A stretch of 15,766 nucleotides of DNA from a bacterium (GCA_021815535.1 JAKAGL010000028.1:1-15766); one strand, 5' to 3'; shown: positions 1-7,751, counted from the first letter of the stretch. Notes: generated by a model from the sequence alone, not told the origin. Program-made: numbers and translations.

Positions 1-1064
1 GCCGTATTGGCCAACACCATGTAGCCGCAGGGATGCCCCAATGCATCGTTGATCTTTTTGAAAAAATCTATGTCGGCCATAATGATGGAAAGAACGCTGT
101 TGTAGCGGCTAAAACGCTCCCACTCGGAATGGAACTGCTCAAAAAAGTGGCGGCGGTTGAACACGCCGGTAAGCGAATCGGTGACCGCCATTTCCTGAAT
201 CTTCCGGTATTGCATCGCGTTTGAGATGGCGCTGGCTATGTGCTCCGCCGCAAGCTGGATGAACATGAAATCGGGCTTGTTAAAGAAACCATACGAGTTT
301 CCATTCAGGTTCATCACCCCGATGAGCCGGTTTCCCATGATGAGCGGAACACCAATGGCATAGTCATCCCGGTATTTTTCCCGCTGGCAGGTTAAATACG
401 GGGATTTGGAGAATTCGCTGATATGAATCACCCGCTTTTGCTCCACTACATCGCGCATCAGGGGTGTTTGATCGATTTCCAGCTCCAGTTCCCCGGCATC
501 CGCCAAGTAGGGATGATTGGAAACCATCAGTTCCACATGGCGCCGCTTCTCGTCGTAAAGGAAGATGGAGAAGAGCTCAACGTGAATAATGTCGGTAAGG
601 CTGGACCGTATCCCATCTACCAGCTTCTTGACGTCCAGTTGATTGATGGCGCTCGAAAATTCCACCATCGCCGACAGTTTTCTTTGGTAGTTATAAAGCC
701 GCTGGAATGAACGCAACCGCGCAAATAGCTCATCGTAGTTAAATGGTTTGGTGATGTAATCCATGGCGCCGCTATCAAGCCCTTCCACCATCTCGTTTGT
801 CATGTCTTTGGCGGTAAGGAAGATGACGTTGATGTTGGCGGTGAGGGGATCATCCTTGATATGGCGGCACGCGGTGAATCCGTCCATATCCGGCATCATG
901 CCATCCATGATTATCAGATCGGGGCGTTCCTCGCGCGCCAATTGCACCGCTTTCCGGCCGCTCTCCGCCGTAATTACGTTATAACCTTCGGCCTCAAGCG
1001 CCACCTGCATGTTGAACAGAAGGTCGCGCTCATCGTCAACCAGAAGGATCTTAAGTGGAGTCAC
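1..1064 (-). CDS. REC-GAF-GGDEF response regulator, probable diguanylate cyclase (partial, C-terminus outside window)
   Basis: I translated this by hand because it has no stop inside the window. It starts at GTG (1064-1062) with GGGAGG a few bases upstream, and overlaps the stop of the upstream kinase by four bases (GTGA). Residues 5-120 form a canonical receiver: acidic pair D10/D11, phospho-acceptor D54 (IIMDGMMPDMDG), T84 and K106-P107. Residues about 135-285 look like a GAF domain. From about residue 292 a GGDEF domain begins (TDSLTGVFNRRHF, then DIDFFKKINDALGH). The catalytic GG(D/E)EF signature lies beyond the left edge, so cyclase activity cannot be verified here. The family makes cyclic di-GMP when the receiver is phosphorylated. 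The translational overlap with the kinase suggests that kinase is its cognate phosphodonor. Domain calls are secure; the activity is inferred. Confidence 0.88.
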   Translation of the reverse strand, partial: MTPLKILLVDDERDLLFNMQVALEAEGYNVITAESGRKAVQLAREERPDLIIMDGMMPDMDGFTACRHIKDDPLTANINVIFLTAKDMTNEMVEGLDSGAMDYITKPFNYDELFARLRSFQRLYNYQRKLSAMVEFSSAINQLDVKKLVDGIRSSLTDIIHVELFSIFLYDEKRRHVELMVSNHPYLADAGELELEIDQTPLMRDVVEQKRVIHISEFSKSPYLTCQREKYRDDYAIGVPLIMGNRLIGVMNLNGNSYGFFNKPDFMFIQLAAEHIASAISNAMQYRKIQEMAVTDSLTGVFNRRHFFEQFHSEWERFSRYNSVLSIIMADIDFFKKINDALGHPCGYMVLANT

Positions 1065-2986
1065 GCAGCCCCTCCCATGGCGCGTTTTACACGCGCGAGA
1101 AATTCCCCCGCATTGTACGGCCGGGCAATGACATCGGCCGCCCCGGCCTTGAGGGCCTGCACCTTGTCTGCTTCGGCGAGGCCATCTCCGAGAAAAATTA
1201 CCGGAATGCGCGCGGTGGCGGGGTTCTTTTTCATATCGCTGTATATTCCATAGCCATTCATATTATCCCCAAGATAATCGATAAGAACCAGTTGGGGAAG
1301 AGCCTCGGCGATTTTTGCCGGAATGTTATCCCCCGGCTTGGCGGTTATGCAATGGAACTCGCGGCGCAATATCTCCTCGTCCCGGCAACGCTGTCCGGAA
1401 TCAGCCACCGCCAGCACAATTTTTTTCCGTAGCGCCAAAGATACCGGTAGTTGCAAGGTGAATATCGCGCCCCTTCCGGGCGCATCGCTGGCCGTCACTG
1501 TGCCGTTATGCAGTTCCGCCATCCTCCGGCAAATAGCCAACCCCAGCCCCGTCCCTTTATACTGCCGCTGGACGGAAGAATCCGCCTGATAGTAGCGGTC
1601 AAATATCCTTTCTTTCAGGTGATCGGGTATCCCGATGCCGCTGTCGATCACGCGAAAAGCAACGGCCGGATCGGGTGCGCCAGGCAAAGGCCCCACCTCC
1701 AGAATAATCGTGCCTCCCGCTGGCGTAAACTTGAGGGCATTGGAAAGCAGATTATCCAAAATCTGGCAAACCATCCGCTCGTCGGCATAAATTTTGGCGA
1801 GCCCTTCCGAAAGCACCAGCGTGAACGCCACTCCCTTTTCCGCGCAGGCATAACGGAACGATTCATAGGAAAGGCGAGCGGCATATTCCGGCTCCATCAG
1901 AGCGGCTTTCAAGGACATCATGTTCGCCTCAAGCTTCGCCAAGTCGAGCATGTCGTTGATCAACAGCGTCTGCCGCTCCACGTTGCGCAGGATCATGGTG
2001 AGAAATATACGCTGCTGTTCGGTGATCTCCCCTAGGGTTCCACGCAAAAAATTTTCCACCGCACCGCGGATGGCGGTAAGCGGCGTACGCAGTTCATGCG
2101 ATACCATCGACTGAAACTCGGCCTTGAGCCGTTCGACCTCTTTCTCCTGTGTTACGTTGCGTAGCACCACCATCCGGCCTGTCTGGGCGCCATCTTCTTC
2201 CACAACCCGCGCGGCAACGCGGTAGTCGACGGAGAAAATCGCCGCCGGCGTCTCTTCTTCCGCACGGCGGTCAAATGGATCGATGCCGGTGAACGCCTTG
2301 AGGTCGTCAACCGTGAACGCGCCTCCCGCCCCCTCGGTGCGGAAGATGGCGCGCGCGGCGGGATTGAGCAGTTCTATTTCATGCCGGCTGTTGATGAACA
2401 CCACACCATCGGACATGGCATTGAGCAGCGACTCCATCCTGCGCCGCTGCGCCTCCTGCTCTTTCTTGAGCTTGAGAAAGCGGACCGATTGCCGCGCAAG
2501 CCCTTCGTTCATTACCCTCAGTTCTTTATTCTTCTCGCGAAGATCATAGGCCAGCCTCTCCTGCTCGCGCGTGGCGCGGAATTGCAGGATGGCATTATCT
2601 ACCATTTCAGGAAGCGCCCCGGCATGGTTTTTCGATCGCAGGATAACTCCGGCGGCGCCGCGCCGGATGGCATCTTCGACGATGGCCCCGTCTTCCGAGG
2701 TTGCCGTTAAAACCACCGGAATATTGTAATGACGCTGGGCCATGAGATCGATGAAGTCGACCCCCAATTCGTCCGGTTGCGGGTGCATTGCGACTACCGC
2801 CGCATCATAGTCATAGTATTTGACCTGCATCAGCGAGCGTTCCACTGAACTCACCCAATCGCAGATAATAGGGATACTTCGCTTTTCAAAATAGGCGTTT
2901 ATCAAGCCGGCAATGGCTTCCCCTTCTTGTTGATCCCCCTCAATAACGAGGACACGGTGGGGGGCACCGGCGATGTGGCGGCTCAC
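1061..2986 (-). CDS. Hybrid sensor histidine kinase, pseudoREC-coiled coil-PAS-HisKA-HATPase-REC
   Basis: The protein has 641 residues, starting at GTG 2986-2984; the next in-frame codon but one upstream is TAA, so no longer ATG/GTG/TTG start is possible. The order is: receiver-like domain (11-135), long coiled coil (138-185), PAS (about 185-280), HisKA with H297 in SHELRTPL, and HATPase_c with N-box N412/N416, DSGIGIP (448-454) and GTGLGLA (478-484). A second receiver fills 520-638. No transmembrane segment is visible, so the kinase is probably cytoplasmic. The N-terminal receiver has Ala66 where the phosphorylated Asp should be and Arg-Ser in place of Lys-Pro. The C-terminal receiver keeps D570 but has Gly600 for Thr/Ser and Arg622 for Lys. 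Phosphate probably flows from H297 to the downstream overlapping REC-GAF-GGDEF regulator. The input signal is unknown. Confidence 0.9.
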   Translation of the reverse strand: MSRHIAGAPHRVLVIEGDQQEGEAIAGLINAYFEKRSIPIICDWVSSVERSLMQVKYYDYDAAVVAMHPQPDELGVDFIDLMAQRHYNIPVVLTATSEDGAIVEDAIRRGAAGVILRSKNHAGALPEMVDNAILQFRATREQERLAYDLREKNKELRVMNEGLARQSVRFLKLKKEQEAQRRRMESLLNAMSDGVVFINSRHEIELLNPAARAIFRTEGAGGAFTVDDLKAFTGIDPFDRRAEEETPAAIFSVDYRVAARVVEEDGAQTGRMVVLRNVTQEKEVERLKAEFQSMVSHELRTPLTAIRGAVENFLRGTLGEITEQQRIFLTMILRNVERQTLLINDMLDLAKLEANMMSLKAALMEPEYAARLSYESFRYACAEKGVAFTLVLSEGLAKIYADERMVCQILDNLLSNALKFTPAGGTIILEVGPLPGAPDPAVAFRVIDSGIGIPDHLKERIFDRYYQADSSVQRQYKGTGLGLAICRRMAELHNGTVTASDAPGRGAIFTLQLPVSLALRKKIVLAVADSGQRCRDEEILRREFHCITAKPGDNIPAKIAEALPQLVLIDYLGDNMNGYGIYSDMKKNPATARIPVIFLGDGLAEADKVQALKAGAADVIARPYNAGEFLARVKRAMGGAA

Positions 2987-2996
2987 AGGTTATCTC

Positions 2997-3018
2997 GGCA
3001 CATTATGGGCACATTATA
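2997..3018. repeat. Tandem 11-base direct repeat over the kinase promoter
   Basis: GGCACATTATG (2997-3007) is followed directly by GGCACATTATA (3008-3018): 10 of 11 bases are identical, with a period of one helical turn. It covers the -10 hexamer and the expected transcription start of the kinase, which is where a repressor half-site pair would sit. It could also be a chance duplication; no known operator is recognised. Confidence 0.5.
3013..3018 (-). promoter_or_regulatory. Perfect -10 hexamer of the probable kinase promoter
   Basis: On the minus strand this reads TATAAT, 26 bases before the GTG of the sensor kinase. No good -35 lies at 16-18 bases; TTGAGA lies 20 bases upstream, which is too far. 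If real, the promoter is -10 driven or needs an activator. The hexamer lies inside a tandem 11-base repeat. Confidence 0.4.
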
Positions 3019-3054
3019 CCCTGTAACGAGGGCCGGTTTCTCAACCTATACCGG

Positions 3055-3115
3055 GGCGAGGACGGGATGATTCCTCCGTCCCGCCTACCGCGCCAAAAGG
3101 TGTGAACCTTGCGCG
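3055..3115 (+). promoter_or_regulatory. Two adjacent hairpins in the SemiSWEET leader (candidate structured 5' UTR)
   Basis: Hairpin 1 (3055-3085) pairs GGCG-A-GGACGG with CCGTCCCGCC: ten base pairs with one bulged A and a 10-base loop. Hairpin 2 (3089-3115) has an inner stem AAGGT/ACCTT capped by GTGA, a GNRA tetraloop, and an outer stem CGCG/CGCG with an internal loop. Neither is followed by a T-run, so they are not ordinary terminators. The second ends one base before the GGAGG ribosome site at 3117. I do not recognise a known riboswitch class. The plus-strand promoter was not found, so transcription of this segment is inferred. Confidence 0.45.
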
Positions 3116-3116
3116 T

Positions 3117-3140
3117 GGAGGCATATTGATGGTTCAATAG
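3117..3140 (+). promoter_or_regulatory. Strong ribosome site followed by a 3-codon leader ORF
   Basis: GGAGG (3117-3121) is spaced seven bases from ATG at 3129, the best initiation site here. That ATG opens only ATG GTT CAA TAG (Met-Val-Gln-stop, 3129-3140). The stop is five bases before the SemiSWEET ATG at 3146, which has only a weak GCGCGG in front. The SemiSWEET start may therefore depend on termination and reinitiation from this mini-ORF, or the site may serve the longer gene loosely. Confidence 0.45.
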
Positions 3141-3145
3141 CGCGG

Positions 3146-3412
3146 ATGAAACGCCTTGACGCGCTGGGCTTTTTAGCCGGAACCCTTACCACCATCGCGT
3201 TCTTGCCGCAGGTGATCCACGCATACCGCACCCGCAAAACCGACGACATATCGATGGCAATGCTGGTGATATTTGGCTCGGGCGTAGGCGTGTGGCTTAT
3301 CTACGGCCTGTTGATACGATCGCAGCCTATCATTGTCGCCAACAGCACGACGCTTTTTCTGGTCCTGATCATTTTGGGGATAAAGCTGCGCGGCTATAAA
3401 CATCCCCTTTGA
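3146..3412 (+). CDS. SemiSWEET family sugar transporter (PQ-loop)
   Basis: At 88 residues this matches the usual SemiSWEET size of about 85-100. Three hydrophobic helices are visible (about 7-25, 37-58, 63-82). The first carries the PQ-loop signature FLPQVIHAYRTRKTDDIS, with P21-Q22 acting as the hinge, and N66 in the third helix matches the conserved Asn of the sugar pocket. Known members work as homodimers in the inner membrane and pass small sugars down their gradient; the substrate cannot be read here. The gene stands alone between two minus-strand operons, and its last 44 bases overlap the end of the convergent MfnF-like gene. The chosen ATG gives the family's normal N-terminus, although its own ribosome site is weak. 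Confidence 0.9.
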   Translation: MKRLDALGFLAGTLTTIAFLPQVIHAYRTRKTDDISMAMLVIFGSGVGVWLIYGLLIRSQPIIVANSTTLFLVLIILGIKLRGYKHPL

Positions 3413-4364
3413 GATGCCAGGCTAGCGCGAGCGAGGGGTCAAGTGCCGTTACTTCCTTCGCGGCGGCCAGCGGATGGCGTGTCAATGTCCCGTCTGTAAA
3501 TGCCGGCTCCAAAATAAACGCCCCCGATCCCACGGCAATAACCGGCAGCTGAAACCGGCGCGCCGCTGCAACCACGTGGGCACGCTGGATGCCAGTTGCT
3601 TCCCGCGCCGCCGCCAGCAGTGCAGTCATGCCGATATCAGATTCATCGGCCAACACGGCGCGTGAAAGGCGGCGGGCTGCCCCCCGTATGGTTTTGGGTC
3701 CGCCATCCGGCGTGGGGCACACATAATCGCGCGGCGAGATATTCTTCAACAGCAAATGGATATCTGCCATGATGCAGAATGTTTCGGCGGCCAGCGGCAT
3801 TTTTCTTCCCTCTGTTATTAACGCGCCCGTTACGGTGGCCAGCGGCGTTCGGAGCGCACCGGTGTATACAAGTTCACCATAACGCAATCTGGTGTAATCG
3901 GTAAATCCCCTGTTGACGATGCGGCCATCCCGCACCGGAGTGAGATCCAGGGTGGTGCTGCCAATATCCGCCATCAGGAAATTCTTCGCCAGCAGCGACA
4001 AGCGGCGCGGTACCAGCGGCCAGTTTGCGCTGGCCACTTCCTTATGGCGGCGCACCGCCTGTTCGGGTGAAAGCAGGTCCCCCTTAACGCCATAGACCGC
4101 AACGGGGCCAAAGGCTAGTTGCGCCGCTTGCACAATGTGCCGCACCCCCCCGCGCCGGTTCTCAAAACAATCGCACAGTTCGCCGGTCATCGTAATGGCA
4201 ACGGCATACGGTTTTTTTGGCTTGAGCGGCTTCAGGGCGGCGGCCAATTTTTCCGGCCGCTTCCACAACTCGAATGGCACGATGCCGCGCGATGGTTTCC
4301 CCTTTGCCGGAAGCAACGCATATTTGATGAATGCCCCGCCGATGTCCAACCCTAGAACATTCAT
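3369..4364 (-). CDS. MfnF-like protein, H4MPT-linked C1 pathway family (hydantoinase/oxoprolinase-type ASKHA fold)
   Basis: The 331-residue protein begins with the nucleotide-binding motif GLDIGGAFIKYAL (5-17). It carries the family signature TMTGELCDCFENRRGGV (58-74), a second phosphate motif ADIGSTTLDLTPV (132-144), GELVYTGALRTP (163-174) and VGSGAFILEP (278-287). These are hallmarks of the probable H4MPT-linked C1 transfer family. The studied archaeal member, MfnF, joins the activated furan unit to gamma-glutamyltyramine in methanofuran synthesis. The ATG overlaps the stop of the ATP-grasp gene (ATGA), so the two are translationally coupled and likely act in one pathway. The C-terminal codons overlap the SemiSWEET 3' end on the other strand. 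Family membership is strong; the exact bacterial product could be methylofuran or a variant. Confidence 0.85.
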   Translation of the reverse strand: MNVLGLDIGGAFIKYALLPAKGKPSRGIVPFELWKRPEKLAAALKPLKPKKPYAVAITMTGELCDCFENRRGGVRHIVQAAQLAFGPVAVYGVKGDLLSPEQAVRRHKEVASANWPLVPRRLSLLAKNFLMADIGSTTLDLTPVRDGRIVNRGFTDYTRLRYGELVYTGALRTPLATVTGALITEGRKMPLAAETFCIMADIHLLLKNISPRDYVCPTPDGGPKTIRGAARRLSRAVLADESDIGMTALLAAAREATGIQRAHVVAAARRFQLPVIAVGSGAFILEPAFTDGTLTRHPLAAAKEVTALDPSLALAWHLKGDVYSRAALSPK

Positions 4365-5260
4365 TGCGCCGCCCCCTCTATAGCATAGCGGGGAATGTTG
4401 AACCGAGAGGCTGAGCTATATAAAGCATAGGATGAAGTCAGGCGCGGATTGACCTCGACAAGCGTTAACATGCCGGTACCGTCGTCGATAAAATCAATCC
4501 CCCAATATCCGCGCAATCCGGGGATGGCCGATTTCACGGCCCGGGCCATTGCTGCCACTTTCTCTTTATGCAGATACTTTATCGGGCCTTCCACCCCTTC
4601 AAAGCGGATTTGCGCATCAATGGATATTTTTTGGTGGCAAATGCCCAACAGCTCAACTTCGCCATTGTAACTCACAAGCCCCGCGGAAAAATGCCCGCCC
4701 GCGATAAATGGCTGCGTGATAAATCCGGTTCCCTCCGGCAGTTTGAGCGACGCGAATCCGGCATGATCCCGGACTAAAAAAGTGTTCTCGCACCCGGCGC
4801 CGTCCACCGGTTTCACCACACAGGGGAAAGTGCCGCTGGTTCCGTCAAACGGTTTGCTCTCAGGCGTATTCACTTCACTTTGCAACAAGTGGTTCATAAC
4901 CAATTTGTCGCCGCAGATTTCAACAGCATCAGCGGAAGAACCTATCAATTGCTTCCCCATCGATTCTGCCTGCCGGGTCAGGTCCAAAAGCCTGCCGCGC
5001 GTTTCAGGGGCGATGATCCAAACGGCATCATTGCGGCGCATCTCCTCGCGGGCCGATTCCAAAAGTCCGCCTCGGACCTGTATGATCTCGCCGGGAATGC
5101 TGCCGTCATTAAATTCCGGGTGGAGGAGGGTAGTGACGGCATCAAAGCCGGCCTTTTGACAATCGTTGACGAGCGCGGCAAGCATGGCGCGGCCTTCTTC
5201 GTAAAAAGGCTCTCCGCCTTCCCCCCCCGCACAGGCGTACTCAAATACCAGCAGCCGCAC
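4361..5260 (-). CDS. ATP-grasp ligase, MfnD-like (tyramine/tyrosine-glutamate ligase type)
   Basis: The GTG start (5260) is preceded by AGGAGG at a 7-base spacing. The 299-residue protein opens with LLVFEYACAGG, typical of the ATP-grasp family linked to methanofuran and H4MPT cofactor genes. ATP-grasp features are visible: CVVKPVDGAGC with K150, an acceptor-side segment around QPFIAGGHFSAG (183-194), D256 in GYWGIDFID, and the metal-binding E269/N271/R273 in LVEVNPRLTSSY. Archaeal MfnD adds glutamate to tyramine. In bacterial methylofuran the ring is reported to carry tyrosine, so the acceptor may differ. Being coupled by ATGA to the MfnF-like gene strongly supports the cofactor role. It could instead be another carboxylate-amine ligase of the same DUF201-type group. 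Confidence 0.75.
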   Translation of the reverse strand: MRLLVFEYACAGGEGGEPFYEEGRAMLAALVNDCQKAGFDAVTTLLHPEFNDGSIPGEIIQVRGGLLESAREEMRRNDAVWIIAPETRGRLLDLTRQAESMGKQLIGSSADAVEICGDKLVMNHLLQSEVNTPESKPFDGTSGTFPCVVKPVDGAGCENTFLVRDHAGFASLKLPEGTGFITQPFIAGGHFSAGLVSYNGEVELLGICHQKISIDAQIRFEGVEGPIKYLHKEKVAAMARAVKSAIPGLRGYWGIDFIDDGTGMLTLVEVNPRLTSSYALYSSASRFNIPRYAIEGAAQ

Positions 5261-5328
5261 GTGTCAGCCTCCTATTTCCGACGCTCATCATCTCGCGGGA
5301 TGCCTCACCAACGAAATCGAAATTATCT

Positions 5329-6207
5329 TTATTCCTCGAATTCCGATTTCAGGTATTCAAGGCTTTTTCCCAGGGCGGTTGGCTCGAAACCGGTTGCCGA
5401 AACAAACTTCCCGTTTGCGAGCGAACAATCCCTGGGGCGCTTGGCATCCATAGCCAAATCTTCCATTCTTATGGTTTCTATCAGCGAGCGATCCAGCCCC
5501 AGCTTTTCGGCCAAGACCATGCCAAACGCGTGGCGCGATTCCTTCCGGCCGGGCGAGAGGTGGTACAGACCGGTGAGGTTGTTCTCAAGCATCAGGCCGA
5601 TGGCGGCGGCGCAGTCGCCGAGATAAAAGTGGCTTCGATACTGGTCGGTATACAGCTGCACTTTCTTCCCCGCGCGCAACGATTCCACCAGCCAGCAGAC
5701 GAACCCCCGCGGAGGTATCCCCCCCTTGCCAAAAACAATGGCGGTGCGGGCGATGGCATAGCCGGCAGAGATAGCGGCAACTACCTGCTCTCCCGCGAGT
5801 TTCGTTTCGGCGTAATAGCTGAGGGGATTAGGAACGTCGGTTTCGGCGTAATCCCCTTTTTGCCCGTCAAAGACGAGATCGGTTGAAACGTATACCATCC
5901 GCGCCCCCACACGGGCGGACTCTTCCGCCAATGCGCGGGTGCCATCCACATTAACCCGGCGGCAGAGCGTGTGATTCTTTTCGCATTCATCGGCATTGGT
6001 CATGGCGGCGCAGTGGACTACCGCATCCGGCATGACATGATCCACGGCGATCCGCACGGAGAGCGGCTCGGCGATATCCATCGTCACACATTCAATGCCG
6101 GAAATGTCTCCGGCCCGTATCGCCGCCACTACATGGTGACGTGCCGCGAGATGCCGCACCACCCGGTGGCCGATCTGCCCCGCCGCGCCGGTAATAAGGA
6201 TTTTCAA
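5329..6207 (-). CDS. RmlD-like short-chain dehydrogenase (sugar-nucleotide 4-reductase family)
   Basis: I place the start at TTG 6207-6205, because AAGGAGG sits five bases upstream and the codon overlaps the lnt stop as TTGA. The longer frame from 6252 would add 15 unconserved residues inside lnt. The resulting 292 residues show an NAD(P) Rossmann motif GAAGQIG (7-13), S108 in YVSTDLVFDG, and the catalytic Y132-x3-K136 in SYYAETKLAGE. Overall it resembles RmlD/dTDP-4-dehydrorhamnose reductase, which reduces a nucleotide-linked 4-keto sugar. No rmlA, B or C is nearby, so the substrate is open. It follows lnt directly and lies 68 bases before the MfnD-like gene. That gap has no clear promoter or terminator, so it is probably co-transcribed. 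Confidence 0.82.
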   Translation of the reverse strand: MKILITGAAGQIGHRVVRHLAARHHVVAAIRAGDISGIECVTMDIAEPLSVRIAVDHVMPDAVVHCAAMTNADECEKNHTLCRRVNVDGTRALAEESARVGARMVYVSTDLVFDGQKGDYAETDVPNPLSYYAETKLAGEQVVAAISAGYAIARTAIVFGKGGIPPRGFVCWLVESLRAGKKVQLYTDQYRSHFYLGDCAAAIGLMLENNLTGLYHLSPGRKESRHAFGMVLAEKLGLDRSLIETIRMEDLAMDAKRPRDCSLANGKFVSATGFEPTALGKSLEYLKSEFEE

Positions 6208-7742
6208 GGCTTCCTCCTTCGCCGCCGCACCCCACCGGCTATGAAATGCCACACCGCGCCGGCCACGCAGGCATACGCGAACACATCGCCGAAGCGGTTG
6301 TAGAACGTCGGTGCGCCGATGGGGGGAATAAGCACGGTTTCCATAACCGTCGTTGTTTCAAACAAAGGGGTGGGATGCATAATCTTTCCCGACGCGGTGA
6401 CGAAAGCGGAGATACCGGTATTCGCGGCGCGCAACACCGGGACGCGGTTTTCAACGGCGCGGAACGGCAGGGCCATCAATTCCTGCGCGCTGGCGGCGCT
6501 GCGGCCGTACCACGCATCGTTTGTCACATTAACCATAAGGCGCGCACCGTGTTGGACGAAGGCGCGCGAACCTTGCGGAAAAATAATCTCGTAGCAGATC
6601 TGTATGCCGGTAGATACCCCATCCACGGGCAGCGGTTCCGTGCTTGTTCCGGCGATGGTATCCCCGGCGATGGCATCGGTAACTTTTTGCGTGAAGAAAT
6701 AAAAGAACTTGCGGAACGGAATATATTCTCCGAATGGCACAAGGTGGATTTTATCATATCGCCGTTCGCGCCCATCCGGAGTGACGACAAAAGCGCTGTT
6801 GTAATACCTGTCTTCGCCGGCCTGGCCGCGCTCATAGGCCAACCCGCCAAAAAGCAACGGCACCCCTCCATCGCGGACAACGCTGCGCACCATCTGGGTA
6901 TAACCTGGGTCGTTGCCAAAATAAAAAGGCGCAGCCGCCTCGGGCCACACAATCAAATCCGGCTTTTTCAGCGCCGCTTCCCTTGTCATTGCCAGGTAGC
7001 GGTTCAACACCTTATCTTGAAATCGCCGGTCCCACTTCTCATCCTGGGGAATGTTCCCCTGCACCAACGCGGCGGTAAAGGGAACGCCGCCGGCCTTCTC
7101 CACTGCCCTGATTTCGCCCATCCCCCAAAAAACGTTGACCGCAACAACCGCCAACGCCGCCAAAGGAACCAGTGGAGAGGCCGCGCCCTGCTTCGCCTGC
7201 CGCAGGTAGTAGCAAATGGCGGCGTTGACGAAGATGACCAGAAATGAAACCCCCGCCACGCCAGTGATGGAGGCGATCTGTATCATCGGCGGCGATGCAT
7301 GCAAGGCTTGCCCCAGAAAGAGGGTGCCGCGGATACACTCCAACGCCACGTAATAAACAGGCGCCATGATCACCGCCTCGCCGGGACTGCACCGCGAAAC
7401 GAGCCACGCAAATAAAGAGAAATACAGCGCAAGATAGAAATACGGCAACAGAATCAACAATACGCTTAACAAAGGGTTTATGTGGCCATAAACCGCAAGA
7501 GCGGTATAAAGCCAATAAAGGGCGCCGGCAAAAAATATAAAACCCATGGCAAGCCCCAACAATAATGCGGTAGCGGGCCGTTTGCCGTCCACCGCTATCA
7601 GAAGCGGGACAAACGCGAAAAACGCGGCAAAATGAAGGCCGAAGGGCGGGAAAGCAAGGATGAGCAAAATCGCGCTCAACAAAGCCAGTCCGGCTGGCCG
7701 CCCCCCCAAATTTACCGGAAAACGGTTTTTTTTCACTTCCAT
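6204..7742 (-). CDS. lnt: Apolipoprotein N-acyltransferase
   Basis: The 512-residue protein has an N-terminal block of about six hydrophobic helices (17-205), a nitrilase-type periplasmic domain (about 222-470) and a final helix before a basic tail, RRRRRKP. The catalytic triad is visible as E268 (LIVWPEAAAPF), K331 (YDKIHLVPFGEY) and C383 (GIQICYEIIFP). Lnt transfers an acyl chain from phospholipid to the N-terminal Cys of lipoproteins in the inner membrane, which marks a diderm host. The usual Gly-Phe-Pro-Trp stretch after the Arg-Gly of the membrane region is absent: RGTLFLGQALHASPPM runs straight into IQIASITG. The ATG start has no good ribosome site and faces rodZ across about 50 AT-rich bases. 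Confidence 0.93.
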   Translation of the reverse strand: MEVKKNRFPVNLGGRPAGLALLSAILLILAFPPFGLHFAAFFAFVPLLIAVDGKRPATALLLGLAMGFIFFAGALYWLYTALAVYGHINPLLSVLLILLPYFYLALYFSLFAWLVSRCSPGEAVIMAPVYYVALECIRGTLFLGQALHASPPMIQIASITGVAGVSFLVIFVNAAICYYLRQAKQGAASPLVPLAALAVVAVNVFWGMGEIRAVEKAGGVPFTAALVQGNIPQDEKWDRRFQDKVLNRYLAMTREAALKKPDLIVWPEAAAPFYFGNDPGYTQMVRSVVRDGGVPLLFGGLAYERGQAGEDRYYNSAFVVTPDGRERRYDKIHLVPFGEYIPFRKFFYFFTQKVTDAIAGDTIAGTSTEPLPVDGVSTGIQICYEIIFPQGSRAFVQHGARLMVNVTNDAWYGRSAASAQELMALPFRAVENRVPVLRAANTGISAFVTASGKIMHPTPLFETTTVMETVLIPPIGAPTFYNRFGDVFAYACVAGAVWHFIAGGVRRRRRKP

Positions 7743-7751
7743 GATAATTAG

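Noticed and set aside
5261..5328. Possible promoter (GATAAT) or terminator between the RmlD-like and MfnD-like genes
   Set aside because: No -35 at a sensible distance and no stable hairpin; read-through is more likely.
4880..5626. 248-residue plus-strand open frame
   Set aside because: It is antisense to the ATP-grasp and RmlD-like genes, with low-complexity composition and no recognisable domain.
6208..6252. Upstream start for the RmlD-like gene
   Set aside because: It would add 15 unconserved residues inside lnt; TTG 6207 has AAGGAGG and a TTGA overlap.
6246..7247. 333-residue open frame on the plus strand opposite lnt
   Set aside because: It lies wholly inside lnt, whose catalytic motifs are intact, and its His/Arg/Gly-rich product matches no family I know.
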